8,977 bases of DNA, from contig JAOZQX010000013.1 in the NCBI GenBank assembly GCA_029931995.1, positions 1 through 8,977 of the forward strand, given 5' to 3'. The stretch comes from Bacteroidales bacterium (lineage in GTDB: Bacteria > Bacteroidota > Bacteroidia > Bacteroidales > GCA-2711565). The notes below the pieces were generated by a model. The model did no database searches. It worked only from the letters and a program-made list of their open reading frames with translations, and was not told the origin of the DNA. A program made the translations under genes and the position numbers. Positions within the stretch are counted from its first letter, which is position 1. Every line of letters starts with the position of its first letter. Below are positions 6,960 through 8,977 of the stretch, in pieces.

Positions 6960-7652
6960 TTACCAGTTATAATCAGGCATATTCCAATCCTTGATAATCT
7001 TTTTCTGATTGGCTTTATATTCATCGAAATTTTCAACATATTTATTTGCATTTTCTGCTTTGCCTGCTTTGATAAGTTCTTTCAATTTCATAAAACCAGC
7101 CAACAAAGCTTCAGGCCGAGGCATACATCCTGCAACATAAACATCTACAGGAATATATTTATCAAGACGATTTATGGTGTTATAACTATCAAAATACATT
7201 CCGCCATTAATGGTACAACTGCCCAATGCTAATACGTACTTTGGATTTTGCATTTGTTCGTAACTTCGAATAACACGCTTCAACGTTTTTACTGCTAAAT
7301 ATCCTGAAATGATAATCACATTTGATTGGCGCGGAGTTGGTCGCATTTGAACTCCAAAACGAAAAGCATCGAAGCGAGGAGTTAACAGTGGTGGAATTTC
7401 AATGCTTCCACAACCAGTTCCAAATCCTAAAACCCATAAAGATTCTGCTCTTGCCCAATTCAAGAACGTCTCAACTACTTTAGAGCTATTTGGTTCGTGA
7501 ACTTTTGGTCTTGCTTCCGAAAAATAATCAGACAAAGGATTAACCTCAATGATTTGTCCATCCGGAGTTTCTACATTCTTTTTTTTGTTCTCGGGTGCAA
7601 AAAACTTAGAAACATCCTCAATTTGATTTTTATTTAATTTGTCGTTTGTCAT
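6960..7652 (-). CDS. NuoB/small-subunit homologue with a three-cysteine cluster site (MbxJ/MbsJ-like)
   Basis: This is the NuoB/PSST homologue, which carries the terminal (N2 or proximal) [4Fe-4S] cluster. The core starts near residue 58 (KVVETFLNWARAESLW) after a polar N-terminal extension of about 57 residues. NuoB normally supplies a tandem CC plus two later Cys, and hydrogenases supply CxxC plus two. Here the first site reads GTGCGSIE, with a single C81 followed by G82, and the others are GSC (C146) and GCMPRPE (C176). These three are the only cysteines in all 230 residues, so no replacement ligand is available within the chain. A three-Cys, site-differentiated cluster is what was reported for the archaeal sulfane-sulfur reductase MBS. 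It is in the operon between the NuoH-like gene (25-bp gap) and the NuoC-like gene (44-bp gap). A generic annotation would be NADH-quinone oxidoreductase subunit B. Confidence 0.93.
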   Translation of the reverse strand: MTNDKLNKNQIEDVSKFFAPENKKKNVETPDGQIIEVNPLSDYFSEARPKVHEPNSSKVVETFLNWARAESLWVLGFGTGCGSIEIPPLLTPRFDAFRFGVQMRPTPRQSNVIIISGYLAVKTLKRVIRSYEQMQNPKYVLALGSCTINGGMYFDSYNTINRLDKYIPVDVYVAGCMPRPEALLAGFMKLKELIKAGKAENANKYVENFDEYKANQKKIIKDWNMPDYNW

Positions 7653-7677
7653 TTTTTATTCAAATTAACCGGTTTGA

Positions 7678-8583
7678 TTAAAGTAGAATTATTGCAATAA
7701 TCCCAAGTATTAATGGCACTTTTAAGAACCACACAACTGATTGTTCTATTCTGAATCGGGGAAATACCATTCCAACAAATACTGACCAGAAATAGATTAA
7801 AAACGATTTCACAATTAATTCGAGCCAACTGCCTGCTCCTCCAAAGAACAAGTTCATAAATAGGACTGCTTCAACGACGTGTAAAATTGCTGCATTTGTT
7901 CTTAAAACACCTAAATAAGTGCCGTGATATTCTGTTGGGGGACCGATTGGGATTTCGTTTGGTGCTTTTACTAAATTAAATGGAGAATGACCAAATGCTC
8001 CCAATAATGATAGCATTGCTGCAATTGACGCAAATGGATTTGTAATTATTGTCCAGTTCATAAATCCGCCTTGTTGAGCTTCAACAATATCTGAGATTGA
8101 TAAAGTTTGATATTGAACGGCAAGAGAAATTACTGCCAAAGTCATTGGAACTTCTATGGCTGTAAATTGCGAAAGTCCACGGCTAATTCCAATAAATGAA
8201 TGTGGCTGACCGCCTTCTCCAGCTCCAAGAGCCATCCCTAACATGCCAAAAAACTGGAAATATAGAATTAGTATGATATCGCCTTTAAACGAAAAATTTA
8301 TCCATAAATCGGAACCGAAAATCATTGGCATAAATAGGAATAAACCGACACCTCCTGATAATCGAAAAACCGGTCCTAAATAGAACATTACACCATGGGT
8401 AATTTGCGATCGAATTGCATAATTTTTTACGAGGTCAACCCAAGGTTGAAACCATGGAATTCCATGTCGACCTGCAACGCGAGCACCAATTTTTCTCATG
8501 ATAGAACTCATTAATAATCCCCAATTTAGAACGATAATTAGTCCTATTATTGCAAACAATATTTTATTGAAATCTATTTCCAT
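7678..8583 (-). CDS. NuoH-like membrane subunit (MbxM/MbhM/EchB-like)
   Basis: This is a multi-spanning inner-membrane protein (about eight hydrophobic segments in 301 residues) that links the cytoplasmic arm to the ion-translocating membrane arm. GRHGIPWFQPWVDLVK (38-53) corresponds to the NuoH/HyfC motif GRxGPPLLQPxxDLLK. AGEGGQPHSFIGISRG (121-136) and IEVPMTLA (143-150) form the conserved acidic middle part. PFNLVKAPNEIPIGPPTEYHG (201-221) matches the NuoH signature PFDLPEAExELVAGxxTEYSG, with some acidic residues replaced (Lys206, Asn209). FPRFRIEQ (274-281) matches the RxRxDQ loop. The order NuoH before B-C-D-I, directly after an antiporter-like gene, is that of Mbx/MBS rather than of canonical nuo operons. 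The gaps on either side are 24-25 bp. The sequence starts at a Met followed by a short acidic stretch and the first helix, which fits the family. Confidence 0.93.
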   Translation of the reverse strand: MEIDFNKILFAIIGLIIVLNWGLLMSSIMRKIGARVAGRHGIPWFQPWVDLVKNYAIRSQITHGVMFYLGPVFRLSGGVGLFLFMPMIFGSDLWINFSFKGDIILILYFQFFGMLGMALGAGEGGQPHSFIGISRGLSQFTAIEVPMTLAVISLAVQYQTLSISDIVEAQQGGFMNWTIITNPFASIAAMLSLLGAFGHSPFNLVKAPNEIPIGPPTEYHGTYLGVLRTNAAILHVVEAVLFMNLFFGGAGSWLELIVKSFLIYFWSVFVGMVFPRFRIEQSVVWFLKVPLILGIIAIILL

Positions 8584-8607
8584 TTTATATTATTTTACAC
8601 TAAATAC

Positions 8608-8943
8608 TTAATTAAAAAAAACAAAATAAACCACAACTATGTATAGCATGATGTGAATTAAATAGGTTTGTCCGTTTCCACTATAAATACGTTTGATAAA
8701 ATCTGAAATATCATGGATTGCATCACTCAAATAATTCCAGAAATTTGTAATCCAAGGCATCACCAAAAATCCTAAAGCTTTATTGTATCCTGCAAAAATA
8801 TTATGTGAAACATGTGTTGTTTCTGGTGTGAAAGGACGTTCGCCCGAATAAACAATATTAAACTGTTTAACTTTTTGAGCTTTTCTGCTTAATAAAGCCA
8901 ACCACGAAAATAGAACTACAAACATTATTCCTACAATAATCAT
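8608..8943 (-). CDS. Small two-helix membrane protein like the C-terminal end of NuoL/MrpD (MbhI-like)
   Basis: The 111-residue protein has a membrane helix at 1-19, a YSGERP motif at 32-37, an amphipathic stretch at about 50-88 and a second membrane helix at 93-111. SGNGQTYLIHIMLYIVVVYF (88-107) has the look of the last helix of NuoL/MrpD/HyfB proteins, which often read SGxxxxYxxYxxxxxV. This is the part that carries the lateral helix in larger antiporter-like subunits. In the MBH hydrogenase a separate small subunit, MbhI, plays this part, and here the gene lies directly before the NuoH-like gene as expected for a split antiporter module. I infer that the large antiporter-like subunit is encoded just beyond the right edge. 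The start at 8943 leaves about 18 bp to a possible upstream stop. Family assignment is from pattern and context, as similarity over such a short chain is weak. Confidence 0.8.
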   Translation of the reverse strand: MIIVGIMFVVLFSWLALLSRKAQKVKQFNIVYSGERPFTPETTHVSHNIFAGYNKALGFLVMPWITNFWNYLSDAIHDISDFIKRIYSGNGQTYLIHIMLYIVVVYFVFFN

Positions 8944-8961
8944 AATAATTTGTTTGCTTTA

Positions 8962-8977
8962 TTATAAAAAAATAATA
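8962..8977 (-). other. Possible 3' end of the upstream operon gene, running off the window
   Basis: One minus-strand frame here reads Ile-Ile-Phe-Leu then TAA (stop at 8962-8964), 18 bp before the ATG of the MbhI-like gene. A hydrophobic tail fits the end of an antiporter-like (MrpD/NuoL/M) membrane subunit, which the operon order predicts at this place. Five codons cannot prove it. Confidence 0.3.

Noticed and set aside
6831..7232. 133-codon plus-strand open frame opposite the NuoB- and NuoC-like genes
   Set aside because: It is hydrophobic only because it is the complement of two conserved subunits and their gap; no independent support.
7667..7674. AACCGGTT palindrome just after the NuoH-like stop codon as an operator or terminator
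   Set aside because: It is 8 bp only, has no T-run, and lies inside an operon where termination or regulation is not expected.

Overview
The window reads as part of a chromosome from a low-GC Bacteroidota-like anaerobe or facultative anaerobe. The grounds are the AT-rich coding, the weak or absent Shine-Dalgarno sites, TAnnTTTG-type -7 promoter elements ahead of two genes, and gene families common in that phylum (DUF4143 ATPase, MobA with a C-terminal P-loop domain, dihydroorotate dehydrogenase-like protein). The phylum is an inference; no rRNA or marker gene is present.

Layout. (1) 31-1008, minus: a DUF4143-type AAA ATPase that stops early, probably by a frameshift beside an A5/T5 run. (2) 1009-1232: a divergent intergenic region with a candidate promoter for each flanking gene and a three-unit 33-bp direct repeat. 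(3) 1233-2363, plus: a molybdenum cofactor guanylyltransferase fused to a P-loop (MobB-like) domain. It converges on the next block with only 29 bp between stop codons, and no terminator hairpin is visible there. (4) 8943 down to 2393, minus: seven tightly packed genes (gaps 2 to 44 bp, one 8-bp overlap) that look like one operon continuing beyond the right edge.

The operon is the main content. In transcription order it encodes a small two-helix membrane protein resembling the C-terminal end of NuoL/MrpD (MbhI-like), then NuoH-, NuoB-, NuoC- and NuoD-like subunits, then a fusion of a NuoI-like 2x[4Fe-4S] domain to a GltD/NfnB-like FAD-NAD(P)H oxidoreductase, and last a PyrD-like FMN barrel protein. 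The subunit order H'/I-M-J-K-L-N is that of the archaeal Mbx/MBS complexes rather than of canonical nuo operons, and no NuoE, NuoF or NuoG is present.

Active-site residues support this. The NuoB-like subunit has only three cysteines in the whole protein, so its cluster should be three-Cys, 'site-differentiated', as described for the sulfane-sulfur reductase MBS. In the NuoD-like subunit each [NiFe] CxxC motif has become CxxE, and the quinone-site His and Tyr of complex I are absent. The enzyme is therefore predicted to be neither a hydrogenase nor a quinone reductase. The inferred role is an ion-translocating, ferredoxin-linked complex whose other partner is polysulfide/disulfide or, through the fused flavoprotein module, NAD(P)(H). 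The antiporter (Mrp-type) subunits should lie just right of this window.
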